A stretch of DNA of 64,000 nt from Clostridiales bacterium COT073_COT-073. GTDB lineage: Bacteria; Bacillota; Clostridia; Lachnospirales; Vallitaleaceae. A program made the translations under genes and the position numbers. Where the stretch lies: positions 1 to 64,000 of the forward strand of contig RQYD01000020.1 in NCBI GenBank assembly GCA_003858485.1, in the 5' to 3' direction. Under the pieces are notes generated by a model that saw only the letters and a program-made list of their open reading frames with translations, ran no database searches and had not been told where the DNA came from. Each line of letters opens with the position of its first letter. The first letter of the stretch is position 1. Shown here piece by piece: positions 1 through 9,167 of this stretch.

Positions 1-8
1 TCCTCGTG

Positions 9-31
9 GACAATTTGTGCAGCAAATTGTC
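9..31. repeat. Short hairpin at left window edge
   Basis: Perfect 9-bp inverted repeat GACAATTTG / CAAATTGTC with a 5-nt loop. The sequence just after it (GGTGGAACCC near 76-85) resembles the interior of the dispersed repeats at 17.4, 22.2 and 62.1 kb, so 1-120 may be part of a degenerate copy. No gene is visible before 233. Confidence 0.4.
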
Positions 32-232
32 AGAGGACTTTGGCGAACGATTTATTGCGAAGCATTTGTTCTGACGGTGGAACCCCTTTGACAAATCAAC
101 ATTTATCAGGGTATTTCCACTATCAAAATAAATGTTCAACTCTTTTAGCTGAATAAATTATATTATGGCTTTGCTATATTTATTGGATAATCACAGACAT
201 TATATTTAAAACAATTGTAGAGGAGAAAAATC

Positions 233-400
233 ATGTGTAAATGTAAAAAATGTTGTAGAAAAACTTTTGGTTTTATCGGTAAACTCCTTCTTTTTGCCGG
301 AATTTTGGCAGCATTTTATAAACTGCCAAGTCTGCTGGCTGATAAGTGGTTTTACTATAATGTTAACCATCGTGATTACAAGCAAAATTTGGAGGATTAG
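233..400 (+). CDS. Small Cys-rich membrane protein
   Basis: A 55-residue protein beginning MCKCKKCCRK with an AGGAG ribosome site 8 bases before the ATG. Four cysteines fall within the first eight residues and are followed by one hydrophobic segment (about residues 13-30) and a charged, aromatic tail. The end of the gene supplies the TTGGAGG ribosome site of the GTPase gene that starts 3 bases after its stop, so the two are almost certainly co-transcribed and translationally coupled. The N-terminal cysteines suggest metal binding or membrane anchoring, but that is inference. I do not recognise a family. Confidence 0.7.
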   Translation: MCKCKKCCRKTFGFIGKLLLFAGILAAFYKLPSLLADKWFYYNVNHRDYKQNLED

Positions 401-402
401 AT

Positions 403-1560
403 ATGAACTGGGAAAGTGAAATTAATATTTTTGATAAATTGGAGGAAAGCTATAAAGAGGAGATCAAGAAAATGGGACATGCCAATTTAATCATTGCCGG
501 CAAAACCGGTGTCGGTAAAAGTACATTGATTAATTCCGCTTTTCGGGAAAATCTTGCCACTACCGGAATCGGTAAGCCCGTTACTGCCGAAATGAAACTT
601 TATGAAAAAGAAAATCTGCCGCTTCGCCTTTACGACACCGTAGGACTGGAGCTGGATGCCGAAACACAAGCCCGGACCATCTCCGATATCACTGCCTTAT
701 GCCAACAAAAATTACGCAGTGGCAACCAAGATGAAATTATTCATGGCATGTGGTATTGTGTTCAATCCAACAGCAATCGGCTGGAATCGGCAGAAATCAA
801 TTTTATTGAAGAGATCGCCAAAGAAATTCCAATTGTTCTGGTGCTAACACAAGTTATTACCAAACGACAAGGTGAGGCTTTTCGAGCCGAACTGGAAAAA
901 ATGAATTTAAATGTCAAAAACATCATATTAGTCCTGGCACAGGATTATGAGGATGATGATATTATCAAGCCAGCTTTTGGTGTCGATTTTCTAGTGGAAT
1001 ACACTTTGACAATTTTACCGGAATATGCGCAAAATGCTTGGATTAATGCCCAAAAAGCTTCTATCCGCTTAAAAGTTGAACAGGCCAAAAAAATTGTGCA
1101 AATTGCTACCGGCGCAAACTTTACCACTGGTTTTATGCCAATTCCATTTGCCGATGCACCGGTTTTAATTACCGCTCAAATTGCCATGATCGCCAAAATA
1201 ACTGCTATTTTCGGGATGAGCATTTCTCGCTCAATCATGCAGGGCTTTCTCACCTCATTAATTGGCACGACCGGTGCTACCATTGCCGGCCGCACCATTA
1301 CCTCCAATTTGCTGAAGCTGATCCCGGGGGCAGGAACTTTGGTTGGCGGCGCAGTCAGTGGCGGGACTGCAGCAGTATTAACCTATGCCTTAGGTGAAAC
1401 CTATATTAAAATTATGGAAATGATGGCCACTGGCGAATTGAAGTCTCAAGATTTATCATCCAAAAAGACTCAAAATATGATTAAAGAAATTTTTAACGGA
1501 ATCCTGAAAAAGCATCCATCTTTGCCTGATCAGCAAAATACGCAAAATATGGATTCCTAA
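403..1560 (+). CDS. GTPase with C-terminal DUF697-like membrane domain
   Basis: A 385-residue G protein. Residues about 27-200 form an Era/MMR_HSR1-type GTPase domain: Walker A GKTGVGKST (G1), DTVGLE (G3) and a TQV motif in place of the usual NKxD (G4). Residues about 225-345 are hydrophobic with glycine-rich segments, typical of the YcjF/DUF697 GTPases thought to associate with membranes. The start is set by the GGAGG site inside the preceding small gene. Function in this family is poorly known; stress or envelope roles have been suggested for relatives. A perfect hairpin follows the stop. Confidence 0.85.
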   Translation: MNWESEINIFDKLEESYKEEIKKMGHANLIIAGKTGVGKSTLINSAFRENLATTGIGKPVTAEMKLYEKENLPLRLYDTVGLELDAETQARTISDITALCQQKLRSGNQDEIIHGMWYCVQSNSNRLESAEINFIEEIAKEIPIVLVLTQVITKRQGEAFRAELEKMNLNVKNIILVLAQDYEDDDIIKPAFGVDFLVEYTLTILPEYAQNAWINAQKASIRLKVEQAKKIVQIATGANFTTGFMPIPFADAPVLITAQIAMIAKITAIFGMSISRSIMQGFLTSLIGTTGATIAGRTITSNLLKLIPGAGTLVGGAVSGGTAAVLTYALGETYIKIMEMMATGELKSQDLSSKKTQNMIKEIFNGILKKHPSLPDQQNTQNMDS

Positions 1561-1567
1561 TTAGCAA

Positions 1568-1605
1568 GCTCAATTTGTTATCCCCAGAGTGATGACAAAT
1601 TGAGC
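1568..1605. terminator. Bidirectional terminator hairpin
   Basis: Perfect 11-bp inverted repeat GCTCAATTTGT / ACAAATTGAGC with a 16-nt loop directly after the GTPase stop. It overlaps the 3' end of the satD remnant on the other strand. Confidence 0.65.
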
Positions 1606-1767
1606 AGCAATTTTTTCCTTATAGTCAGCATTAATCTTCTCCAATACCCGATTTAACATCAACTGAATTTTTTCTCTGTCCTGACTATGTCTTGAATTTT
1701 TAATATCTCCGATAATTGCAATATAACCATTTATTTTCGGGTAAAAAAAATCGGTATTGAAAAACAT
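1570..1767 (-). pseudogene. SatD-family N-terminal remnant
   Basis: Encodes 65 residues. The stretch GYIAIIGDIKNSR...FVITLG matches the start of SatD-family proteins (IAIIGDI-SR...ITLGDEFQG), which are normally over 200 residues. Here the frame runs into the hairpin of the neighbouring terminator and stops right after ITLG, where DEFQG would be expected. It is best read as the stub of a satD gene whose 3' part was deleted. A deletion fused to the GTPase gene's terminator would explain the junction. SatD proteins have no firmly established function. Confidence 0.65.
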
Positions 1768-2034
1768 TTCCTACCTCCTTAAACCATTTACACTTACTGA
1801 CTTAGCTTTCATTCGATTATTATTTATATGACGTTCCTGTTATATTTTAAATTTATAACATAATTTCAATATAATTTCAATTTATAACATAATTTCCATA
1901 TAAAATTAAAAATCTGATTTAGTATTGACATAAATGTGATCTTTGCCCACCGGTATTACCTACGGCCTTCCGCCCCTCCGCCATACACATTGGTAGAGGT
2001 GCTGACTTCCACAAGTCGAACCCAATCCTTTAAG

Positions 2035-2913
2035 CTATTCTCCTAAAATCTTTTGCAGTACCTGATCAGCCTTCATATTACGCAGCCCTTCCTCGTCTTT
2101 CAGCCAAAAATTATCTTCCGTATGCCAGCGCATTTGATGATAGTTTGTCAGGTAGCTGATTTCCTTTACTTCGGGCTTATATTTGGCATACCACTGTGGA
2201 TAATATTTATTCATGTAATAGTCAGCCAACTCAGCTGCCTGACTATTACGACTACCATTTCTGCAGACTGTTCCATTAATTTGCACCCCGGGCGGCGAAG
2301 CATGCGCCACTACAATGCTGCCATCTTCACAAGTTCCAATCACAAGGTATACATGAGTTTTGCTACTCATAATATCCCCAGCCTTATAATCCTTAATTTT
2401 ACCAGCTGGAATATATTCTCCCCAACCTTTTTCAGCAAAAGTTTTTGCCATTTTTCTGGCCTTCATGACATAGCCTTCACCTTCTATGCCATCAATTGTA
2501 TGCAGCAAATTATAAATTACCCAACCCACATAACCGGAGCAATCAAGTCCATCATGAATTTGATATCTGGTTGCAGTATAATCATAATGCCTGTTTTGTT
2601 TTTGCGAGTATTTTTCCCAATTCGGACTAAGACCTAAGCTGACAGCCTCTATCCCGGCAGCAGTGTCTTCCTCATTCCAACCACCACCCCAAATATACAT
2701 GGTCTTCCCTACAGGCTGTAGGGCAATCTTTAATAACCGATAAATACTAAACTCCGGCAATTGCCCTGTATATTGTTCCTCTTCCGGCTGCGGCAAGGCA
2801 TAAAATGAATGAACTGGATAAGTATACAGCGCAAGCATAAAAACAAAAGCAATCAACCACATCTCTTTCCGTTTTTTCACCCTTATCCGCATCCTTTCTT
2901 CTGTAATCTCCAT
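2035..2913 (-). CDS. NlpC/P60-type cell-wall hydrolase
   Basis: A 292-residue protein with an N-terminal hydrophobic segment (about residues 18-38) that serves as a signal or anchor. The C-terminal half shows an NlpC/P60 cysteine peptidase core: LDCSGYVGWV with the nucleophile Cys, and THVYLVIG with the catalytic His. Such enzymes cut peptidoglycan stem peptides outside the membrane. It starts 3 bases after the trkH stop, so it is the third gene of the trkA-trkH unit. A wall hydrolase in a potassium-uptake operon is unusual. The start is uncertain because the first ATG has a weak ribosome site and a second ATG follows at codon 8. Confidence 0.75.
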   Translation of the reverse strand: MEITEERMRIRVKKRKEMWLIAFVFMLALYTYPVHSFYALPQPEEEQYTGQLPEFSIYRLLKIALQPVGKTMYIWGGGWNEEDTAAGIEAVSLGLSPNWEKYSQKQNRHYDYTATRYQIHDGLDCSGYVGWVIYNLLHTIDGIEGEGYVMKARKMAKTFAEKGWGEYIPAGKIKDYKAGDIMSSKTHVYLVIGTCEDGSIVVAHASPPGVQINGTVCRNGSRNSQAAELADYYMNKYYPQWYAKYKPEVKEISYLTNYHQMRWHTEDNFWLKDEEGLRNMKADQVLQKILGE

Positions 2914-2916
2914 TTT

Positions 2917-4368
2917 CTATGTCCGTTTCCAGGTACCAGGCGAAAATAAAATCAACATCGGCAGTATTTCCAGTCGACCGGCAATCATAGCAAAAATAAG
3001 AATAATTTTTGAAAAATCCGAAAAACCAGCAAATGAGCCAGTCGGCCCAACTACATCAAGTCCCGGTCCAATATTATTAAAAGTAGCCGCCACTGCTGAA
3101 AAAGCAGTGGTAAAATTAGGGCTGTCCAATGAAATTAATAATATCATGATCGCAAAGGTAAAAATATAAAGCAAGAAGTAATTGGTTAAACTTTTCATCA
3201 AATCGATATCTACTAATTTGCCTTCAAAATGAAAGGTTAAAACCCGTTTAGGATTACGCGCACGTTTAATTTCAGCCAAAGCAGATTTAACCGCTGTACC
3301 GACTCTGGCTACTTTAATTCCGCCAGCCGTTGAACCGGCGCAGCCACCAATAAACATCAGCACCAGCAAAACTACATGCGAAAACAAGGGCCACTGCGCA
3401 AAATCAGCCGTTGAATATCCAGTGGTGGTCATAATCGAAGAAACCGTAAAAAAGGTATGTCTTAAACTTTCCGGAAATGGATAAGCCATGGCACTATATA
3501 TATTTAATGTAATCACCACAACTGCCAGGCCAACAATGCTCAGATACCATTTTAACTCTTCACTCCTGAAAAATTCCTTAATTTTGCCAATTAAAATAAA
3601 ATAATATAAATTAAAGTTAACTCCGAAAATCAGCATGGCAATGCCAATGATCAGTTCAATTGCTGGTGAATTATAATAACCAATCGAGGTATTTTTTATG
3701 CCAAACCCACCTGTGCCTGCTGTTCCAAAGGCATGAACCACACTATCAAAAAGCGGCATTCCTGCCAGGTATAATGCCAAAATTAAAAGAGCCGTTAATC
3801 CTAAATAAATCTTATATAGAATTCGGGCTGTATCGCCCAGCTTTGACACAATTTTTCCAAAGACCGGACCCGGCACCTCGGCTTTCATCAAATAAATGCT
3901 GTCCTCTTTCATTTGCGGCATAATTGCCAATACAAACACTAACACTCCCATTCCGCCAATCAAATGAGTAAAGGATCGCCAAAACAAGATCGATTTTGAT
4001 AAAATTTCCACATTGGTGGAAACTGTTGCTCCAGTTGTGGTAAAACCTGAGCTGATCTCAAAACATGCATCAATCAAGCTTTTATACTCCCCTGAAAAAT
4101 ATAGAGGTAGTCCTCCAAAAAAGCTCATCAAAACCCACGAAAGTGCAACAATGATCAATCCCTCTTTGGTAAAAAAAGTTCGGATTTTTACTTTTTGCAT
4201 ATTTAATAAAAAACCAATGATTGCCACTACTAAAGCAGTTCCCAGAAAAGAAAGAATTGTTTTTAAATCATCACCAAAATAAACACCCACCATTACCGGT
4301 AAAAGCATTAATACCGCCACTAAAAGCAAAAGTCGACCAATTACCTTAAAAATCATATTTATATTCAT
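2917..4368 (-). CDS. trkH: TrkH-family potassium transporter
   Basis: A 483-residue integral membrane protein of normal family length. It has the repeated pore-loop pattern of Trk/Ktr channels, with selectivity-filter-like segments TTTGATV, GTAGTGGFG, TTTGYST and FNNIGPGLDV, each contributing a central glycine. It forms the K+ pathway in the cytoplasmic membrane and needs the cytosolic TrkA ring encoded immediately upstream. Its ATG overlaps the trkA stop in an ATGA, which indicates translational coupling. The C-terminus ends in a short basic tail. Confidence 0.93.
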   Translation of the reverse strand: MNINMIFKVIGRLLLLVAVLMLLPVMVGVYFGDDLKTILSFLGTALVVAIIGFLLNMQKVKIRTFFTKEGLIIVALSWVLMSFFGGLPLYFSGEYKSLIDACFEISSGFTTTGATVSTNVEILSKSILFWRSFTHLIGGMGVLVFVLAIMPQMKEDSIYLMKAEVPGPVFGKIVSKLGDTARILYKIYLGLTALLILALYLAGMPLFDSVVHAFGTAGTGGFGIKNTSIGYYNSPAIELIIGIAMLIFGVNFNLYYFILIGKIKEFFRSEELKWYLSIVGLAVVVITLNIYSAMAYPFPESLRHTFFTVSSIMTTTGYSTADFAQWPLFSHVVLLVLMFIGGCAGSTAGGIKVARVGTAVKSALAEIKRARNPKRVLTFHFEGKLVDIDLMKSLTNYFLLYIFTFAIMILLISLDSPNFTTAFSAVAATFNNIGPGLDVVGPTGSFAGFSDFSKIILIFAMIAGRLEILPMLILFSPGTWKRT

Positions 4369-5720
4369 AGCACTATTTCATCCAAGTCATTAAAATGTCC
4401 GTTGGTTGATATCACAATTACCCGGTCATGTGACATTAAGCGATCATTACCGGTTGGAAAAATCACTTTATTTTTCCGATAGATATAGGCAATCAATACA
4501 TTATCTTTTAGCTTCAGCTCCCAAAGTGGCTTTTGAGTAGCAATCGAGCCTTCCCGCACTCGAAACTGCAAAGCTTCCACCTGGTCATTGGCAATGCGGT
4601 AAAGAGCTTCCACATTAGATCCCTGCGAATTATACAAAGCCCGGACATATTGTAAAATATTATCAGCAATAATTCGTTTTGGAGTGATAATTGACTGTAA
4701 TCCTACAGAGGCATCAACAATATCAATCAATTCTGTCCGGTTAATTTTAGTTAATGTCTTTTTGACTCCCAGAGATTTCGCTACCATCGAAATAATAATA
4801 TTTTCTTCATCAATACCGGTTAAAGCCAATACGGCATCATAATTAGCTGCTCTTTGCTCATGCAGATTATTCATATCCGTGCCATCAGCTTCAATCACTT
4901 CAATTTTAGGAAATTTTTGGCTGAGCTGCTTGGCTTTTTTATGATTGACTTCTAAAATTTTGATAGTCACATTTGATTTTTCAAATAATTTAATCAAGTA
5001 TTGGGCTAACAGACCTCCTCCAATAATAAATAAAGAACGGATTTTACTTTGTTGCTGACCATTATCTTTATATAACTTGATCAACTCAGAAATAGGCCCG
5101 GTCACAAATAACTGGGAATTGCTTTTAATTATAAAATCACCCTTAGGAATGGTAATTTCTCCATTGGTCATGGCACAACAAACAATTAAATTTTTATACA
5201 TACTTCTGAATTCAATCAATGACTTCCCAACCAAACCGAAATCCGGATTTACCCGCATCTCGACAATTGGGGCCTTATTATTGGCAAATGATTCAAAGGA
5301 ATCGGCCAGGGGAAATTCAATCAACTGCATACATTTATGGGCCGCTTCCAACTCTGGATTGATAAATAAATTAATATCCAGCGAGGTTCTCATTAAATCC
5401 GATAAATCAGAATAATCCTGATTTCTTACCCGGGCACAGGTTTTAATCGCTCCCAGTTTTTTGGCAAGTACTGCCGCAATCATATTCAGCTCATCATTTT
5501 CTGTCAAAGAAATAAAAATATCCGCCTTATCAACTCCCGCTTCCATTTGAGTATCATAAGACGCCCCATTTCCCAGAACACCGGTAATATCATATTGATT
5601 TAAAACCGATTGAAAGGTGACTGCATCTTTTTCAATCAAAGTGATTTCATGATTTTCTTCTGACAGGTCACGACAAAGCACTTTTCCAACTTTACCGGCA
5701 CCCATAATCACAATTTTCAT
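4365..5720 (-). CDS. trkA: TrkA, NAD-binding regulator of K+ uptake
   Basis: A 451-residue protein with the duplicated RCK_N-RCK_C layout: the first Rossmann motif MGAGKVG at residues 6-12 and a second (IIGGGLLAQYL) near 230, each followed by a TrkA-C domain. It assembles as the cytosolic nucleotide-sensing ring under TrkH. I chose the ATG at 5720 because a GGAGG site sits just before it and the protein then begins MKIVIMGAGKVG, as usual. An upstream in-frame start would add 28 unconserved residues. First gene of trkA-trkH-NlpC/P60. Confidence 0.93.
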   Translation of the reverse strand: MKIVIMGAGKVGKVLCRDLSEENHEITLIEKDAVTFQSVLNQYDITGVLGNGASYDTQMEAGVDKADIFISLTENDELNMIAAVLAKKLGAIKTCARVRNQDYSDLSDLMRTSLDINLFINPELEAAHKCMQLIEFPLADSFESFANNKAPIVEMRVNPDFGLVGKSLIEFRSMYKNLIVCCAMTNGEITIPKGDFIIKSNSQLFVTGPISELIKLYKDNGQQQSKIRSLFIIGGGLLAQYLIKLFEKSNVTIKILEVNHKKAKQLSQKFPKIEVIEADGTDMNNLHEQRAANYDAVLALTGIDEENIIISMVAKSLGVKKTLTKINRTELIDIVDASVGLQSIITPKRIIADNILQYVRALYNSQGSNVEALYRIANDQVEALQFRVREGSIATQKPLWELKLKDNVLIAYIYRKNKVIFPTGNDRLMSHDRVIVISTNGHFNDLDEIVL

Positions 5721-5839
5721 AGTTCCTCCACAATTTTTAAGTTTCCCATAAAGCAACATTAAATATCTGCATTTTTCATGCTTTCCGATTTGATTATAAC
5801 ACAAAGATAGCTCAAATGAATAGTCTTTCTTTTTGCTTT

Positions 5840-7489
5840 TTATTCCATATCAAATTCTTCCAGACAAAGAATTTGTGTGTGCTGATCGATCATAAATTCC
5901 AATGCCGCCTGTTGTGCAAGGGATAAGAATTCAGGCATGACTTCTTTGATTGTATCTTTGACTGATTTTTTCTCTTGCAGAACACTGACTTTGTATTTGT
6001 CTAAATTAAGTTCCCTGGCCAGTGACGCAATACAATCTTCCACTCCGCCGATCTCATCAACCAAACCATTTTCTTTGGCCTCTAAACCAAGCCAAATCCG
6101 TCCGCCCGCTAATGGTTCTAAGGTATCATCATCCATATTTCTGGCTTCTAAGACATGATCCTTAAATTCCTGATAAACCATTTTCATACTTTGGATCAGT
6201 TTTTGACGGGAGGCTTCCGACAACGGCCGGGTAATATCAAAGGCATCCTGGACAGCGCCGTTTTCAATCCGCTCCAATTTTATCTCCATTTTTTCCATAG
6301 CTTCATGAATTCGCGGCTGCATCAACACCACACCAATGGAGCCGGTAATTGTAATGGGTGAAGCAAAGAGTTTCCTGCCGGCACTGGCAATATAATATCC
6401 CCCACTGGCACAAAGCGAACCCATGGATACATAAATAGGGATATTCAGTCCTTTCAATTTTTGATAGATCTTTTCCGATTCTAATGCACTTCCTCCTGGA
6501 GAGTTGATTCTTAAAACCAAGCCTTTGACATTTTCATCCTCTTTAATCAGATCCAGCTTTTTTAACACAGATTTATAAGAAATACCCTTTCGTCCTTTTT
6601 TCTTTTCTTTAATCTCTCCTTCTAAAGAAAGAATGGCAATTTCATCTTTAGTCTTGATTTTCTTTTCTTTATATTGTTCTAAATAATTTGCCCATGAGAT
6701 TGTATTTTTATCCAAATCAACACCCAGTTCGTCTAATGTTACCATACCATCAATCATTTGATATTTCATGGCTTCTTCGGCAGTGGCAAAAATTAAATCT
6801 CCCTTTAACAAGGCTGTTTTAATATCAATATTTCTTTTCCTTTGAATTTCTTCTGCAAAATAAGCAAATGCTTTTTCTAAAACACGGCCTTGCGATTCTC
6901 TTTTTTCCTGACTCATTTCTTCCAGCACCAACTCTTCTCCTGTTGATTTATGTGTGCCAATATGCAAAACTTCTGCCTGTAAACCGAATTTGGCAAGCAC
7001 TCTTTTTAAATATGGTGTCCTATAGGAATATCCGCCCAAAAACATCATGCAACTTTTAGAGCGGAATAAGTAAATATGGTCTGCCAAGAGCGCGGTCAAA
7101 TATCCGATTTTATTATATTCTGTTGCGATCGCTGATATTTTTTTGGTTTTGGCAAGTTCCCGAAACAGAGGTTTCAGTTCCTCATAATGTGCCTGCGACA
7201 AATTGATATGATCAATATCCAGAATGATCTCCTTAATATTTTCATAATCGGCTAAACGTTTTAGTCCATCAATGATGTCAAACAAACTGTCCTTCCCGCC
7301 AAAAGGCTCAATATATTCGTCTTCTGCCAATTTTTCGATCTTAAACAACAACTTTTCTGCCTTTTTTAATGATACACCCGACTTTTTACCCTTGGATTTT
7401 ACTATGTTATAGACTGCAAAAGCTGCCAAAAGTACGAATAAAGTAATAAATATTGCGGTTATCACCGGTTGTAATAATAATTCTATCAT
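5840..7489 (-). CDS. sppA: Signal peptide peptidase SppA, 67K type
   Basis: A 549-residue protein with an N-terminal membrane anchor (about residues 8-30) and two tandem S49 peptidase domains. The second domain carries the serine nucleophile in LCASGGYYIAS, and the first carries the general-base lysine in THKSTGEE, as in 67K SppA. It degrades leftover signal peptides in the membrane. The start codon overlaps the stop of the upstream XRE gene in an ATGA, so translation is coupled to that of a DNA-binding protein, an unusual pairing that hints at autoregulation of the unit. Confidence 0.9.
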   Translation of the reverse strand: MIELLLQPVITAIFITLFVLLAAFAVYNIVKSKGKKSGVSLKKAEKLLFKIEKLAEDEYIEPFGGKDSLFDIIDGLKRLADYENIKEIILDIDHINLSQAHYEELKPLFRELAKTKKISAIATEYNKIGYLTALLADHIYLFRSKSCMMFLGGYSYRTPYLKRVLAKFGLQAEVLHIGTHKSTGEELVLEEMSQEKRESQGRVLEKAFAYFAEEIQRKRNIDIKTALLKGDLIFATAEEAMKYQMIDGMVTLDELGVDLDKNTISWANYLEQYKEKKIKTKDEIAILSLEGEIKEKKKGRKGISYKSVLKKLDLIKEDENVKGLVLRINSPGGSALESEKIYQKLKGLNIPIYVSMGSLCASGGYYIASAGRKLFASPITITGSIGVVLMQPRIHEAMEKMEIKLERIENGAVQDAFDITRPLSEASRQKLIQSMKMVYQEFKDHVLEARNMDDDTLEPLAGGRIWLGLEAKENGLVDEIGGVEDCIASLARELNLDKYKVSVLQEKKSVKDTIKEVMPEFLSLAQQAALEFMIDQHTQILCLEEFDME

Positions 7490-7719
7490 GGTTGGTTCCC
7501 TTCCATCGTTTCTTCAAAATAAAAAATCTCTTCAAATTTTTTATCCAGAGCAATACACAAAATCAAGGCTAATTTGGCTGTCGGATAAAATTGGCCGGTT
7601 TCAATTGAACTGATGGTATTACGTGAAACCCCAACCATATCTGCCAATTGATTCTGGGATATACCATATGATTTTCTGATTGCCCGTAAATTATTTTTTA
7701 ATTGCAAACTTTCTTTCAT
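7486..7719 (-). CDS. XRE-family HTH regulator
   Basis: A 77-residue protein, almost entirely a helix-turn-helix of the XRE/Cro type: LRAIRKSYGISQNQLADMVGVSRNTISSIETG, then YPTAKLALILCIALD. It closely resembles the short regulators usually paired with small membrane proteins in Firmicutes. It lies between the membrane-protein gene (4 bases upstream) and sppA (4-base overlap). The likely operator is the palindrome CAAGTATACTTG in the operon promoter at 8099-8110, which suggests it represses its own operon. Confidence 0.9.
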   Translation of the reverse strand: MKESLQLKNNLRAIRKSYGISQNQLADMVGVSRNTISSIETGQFYPTAKLALILCIALDKKFEEIFYFEETMEGNQP

Positions 7720-7723
7720 AAAA

Positions 7724-8047
7724 TTACCTCGGCCAGGTAGTACTGATATAAAAATATAGTAAAAATACTGTCAGTAAAAGTTGAATAACTGTTAAAATCA
7801 ACAAAATTCGCTCTTTTTTGTAACTATAATGAGCAAAAGTTTCACCGGTGAAATATGCCATCACCAGTGTAAGAATAAGAATAAGATTGTGGCCATGGAT
7901 GCCGACAAAGCCATGATAAATAAACAAAATAATACAAGTTACTAAAAACGTGATACGACCAATTTTATAGCCTCGGCTTAGCATAAATTGCACACCTTCA
8001 TCCTTTTTTTCCTGCCGACTCTTTTGTAAAATTTCTTCCCGGTTCAC
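7724..8047 (-). CDS. Small membrane protein, DUF6442-like
   Basis: A 107-residue protein: a charged N-terminus (NREEILQKSRQEKKDEG) followed by three predicted membrane helices (about residues 27-47, 52-70 and 83-103). The layout and the opening NREEIL-KSR match the DUF6442 family, which is regularly found beside XRE regulators. I place the start at a GTG with AAGGAG seven bases upstream; a longer reading would begin inside this ribosome site. First gene of the unit with XRE and sppA. Function unknown; it may act as a membrane partner of the regulator. Confidence 0.75.
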   Translation of the reverse strand: MNREEILQKSRQEKKDEGVQFMLSRGYKIGRITFLVTCIILFIYHGFVGIHGHNLILILTLVMAYFTGETFAHYSYKKERILLILTVIQLLLTVFLLYFYISTTWPR

Positions 8048-8085
8048 AATTCTCTCCTTTTTTGACAAGTTTACTTTGCATTTTT

Positions 8086-8114
8086 ATTATAGCTTTGCCA
8101 AGTATACTTGTCAA
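8086..8114 (-). promoter_or_regulatory. Consensus promoter with 12-bp palindromic operator
   Basis: On the minus strand, a perfect TTGACA (8114-8109), a 17-bp spacer and TATAAT (8091-8086), ending about 32 bases before the GTG of the membrane-protein gene. The spacer contains the perfect palindrome CAAGTATACTTG (8099-8110), placed where a bound repressor would block RNA polymerase. The XRE protein of the same operon is the obvious candidate. Confidence 0.75.
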
Positions 8115-8360
8115 GTCTTTTGTAAAACCGATACCCTCTCTTTCCGGCAGTTTTTGCAATACTCATTGCTCGTTTTACTTACTTGCTTGCTTACCTTCCT
8201 CTTTTTTGCAGTTTACTGCACAAGACTGCTTTCAGAGCCATGTTTTCGTGTTTTGCTCCGAACTTTTCTGCCACTCTTATCCAACTACTTTTGTCACTGA
8301 CTGACATACCTCGCATTTGTTGCCTGTTTAATGCCGGGTTTTAATTTTCTCTGCAAATGC
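8115..8360. other. Intergenic, no gene seen
   Basis: About 245 bases between the promoter and the end of the MBL-fold gene. Pyrimidine-rich on the + strand. Fragments such as CAAGACTGCTTTC resemble the repeat-related sequence at 62.1 kb. No convincing start with a ribosome site. Confidence 0.4.
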
Positions 8361-9167
8361 TTACTGATTGAAAAGATCATAAGGAGCATTTTTATCAAAT
8401 GGTTTCCTTTTACTGAAGACCGCTGATTCTGCAATATGATTAAAACAGGATAACACATCTTTATGGCATCCGCTATGGCCGGTGCAAATCATTTCCGGAT
8501 TTTTCTTTTTTACCCATTTTTTCAAGCGCTGCAATGCTTTTTTGTTTAACTCCGGATACTGTGTAAAAAAATCAAAAAAACTATATCCGCCAGTTTCATT
8601 GATTGCCAGGCAATCACCACTGATTAAAATTTTATCATCCACTAAGTAACAGCAGTGTCCGATGGTATGTCCGGGAATATCCAGCACCTGCACCCGAATA
8701 CTATCAATCTGTATCACCTGCTTATCTTCCAGCAATTGATATCCCCTGGCTATCCGGACATCATTTTTTATTTTAAATCCCAGCCTTTGCAAACGATGCA
8801 TTTTCCCGGTCAGATATGCTTCCTCTCTTTTTCCCAAATAAACCCGGGCATTGGGAAAAATATTCCGGCCTGCGATATCAATTCCTCCAGCATGATCAAC
8901 ATCTGCATGAGTCAAAAACAAATGCTGGATTTCCCTGCCGTCCAATCCGATCTTAGCAAATTCCTGTTTTATTTTTGGATAATTGAAATGTCCCGCATCA
9001 AAAGCAATTGTTATGCCATCTTTAGTATAAAACCACATATTTACATCATATTCCCGAATACAACTGACTCCATTGCCTATAATACCGGTATCAGCCGGAT
9101 TGGCAATCTTTTTTCCTCTCATAAAAAAGGGCTTTATATATTCATCAAAGAAATATATCAACTTCAT
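8361..9167 (-). CDS. MBL-fold metallo-hydrolase
   Basis: A 268-residue metallo-beta-lactamase-fold enzyme. The metal ligands are visible in order: THADVDHAGG (the HxxxDH motif), PGHTIGH, SGDC and TGHSG. This arrangement is general for glyoxalase-II and lactonase-like hydrolases, and the substrate cannot be named. The ATG at 9167 follows AAAGGAGG closely; a longer frame would add 21 residues without a ribosome site. It stands alone between the polymerase partner gene and the sppA unit. Confidence 0.85.
   Translation of the reverse strand: MKLIYFFDEYIKPFFMRGKKIANPADTGIIGNGVSCIREYDVNMWFYTKDGITIAFDAGHFNYPKIKQEFAKIGLDGREIQHLFLTHADVDHAGGIDIAGRNIFPNARVYLGKREEAYLTGKMHRLQRLGFKIKNDVRIARGYQLLEDKQVIQIDSIRVQVLDIPGHTIGHCCYLVDDKILISGDCLAINETGGYSFFDFFTQYPELNKKALQRLKKWVKKKNPEMICTGHSGCHKDVLSCFNHIAESAVFSKRKPFDKNAPYDLFNQ

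Noticed and set aside
1930-2030. GC-richer patch possibly from an insertion sequence
   Set aside because: No terminal repeats, frame or known motif could be recognised in it.
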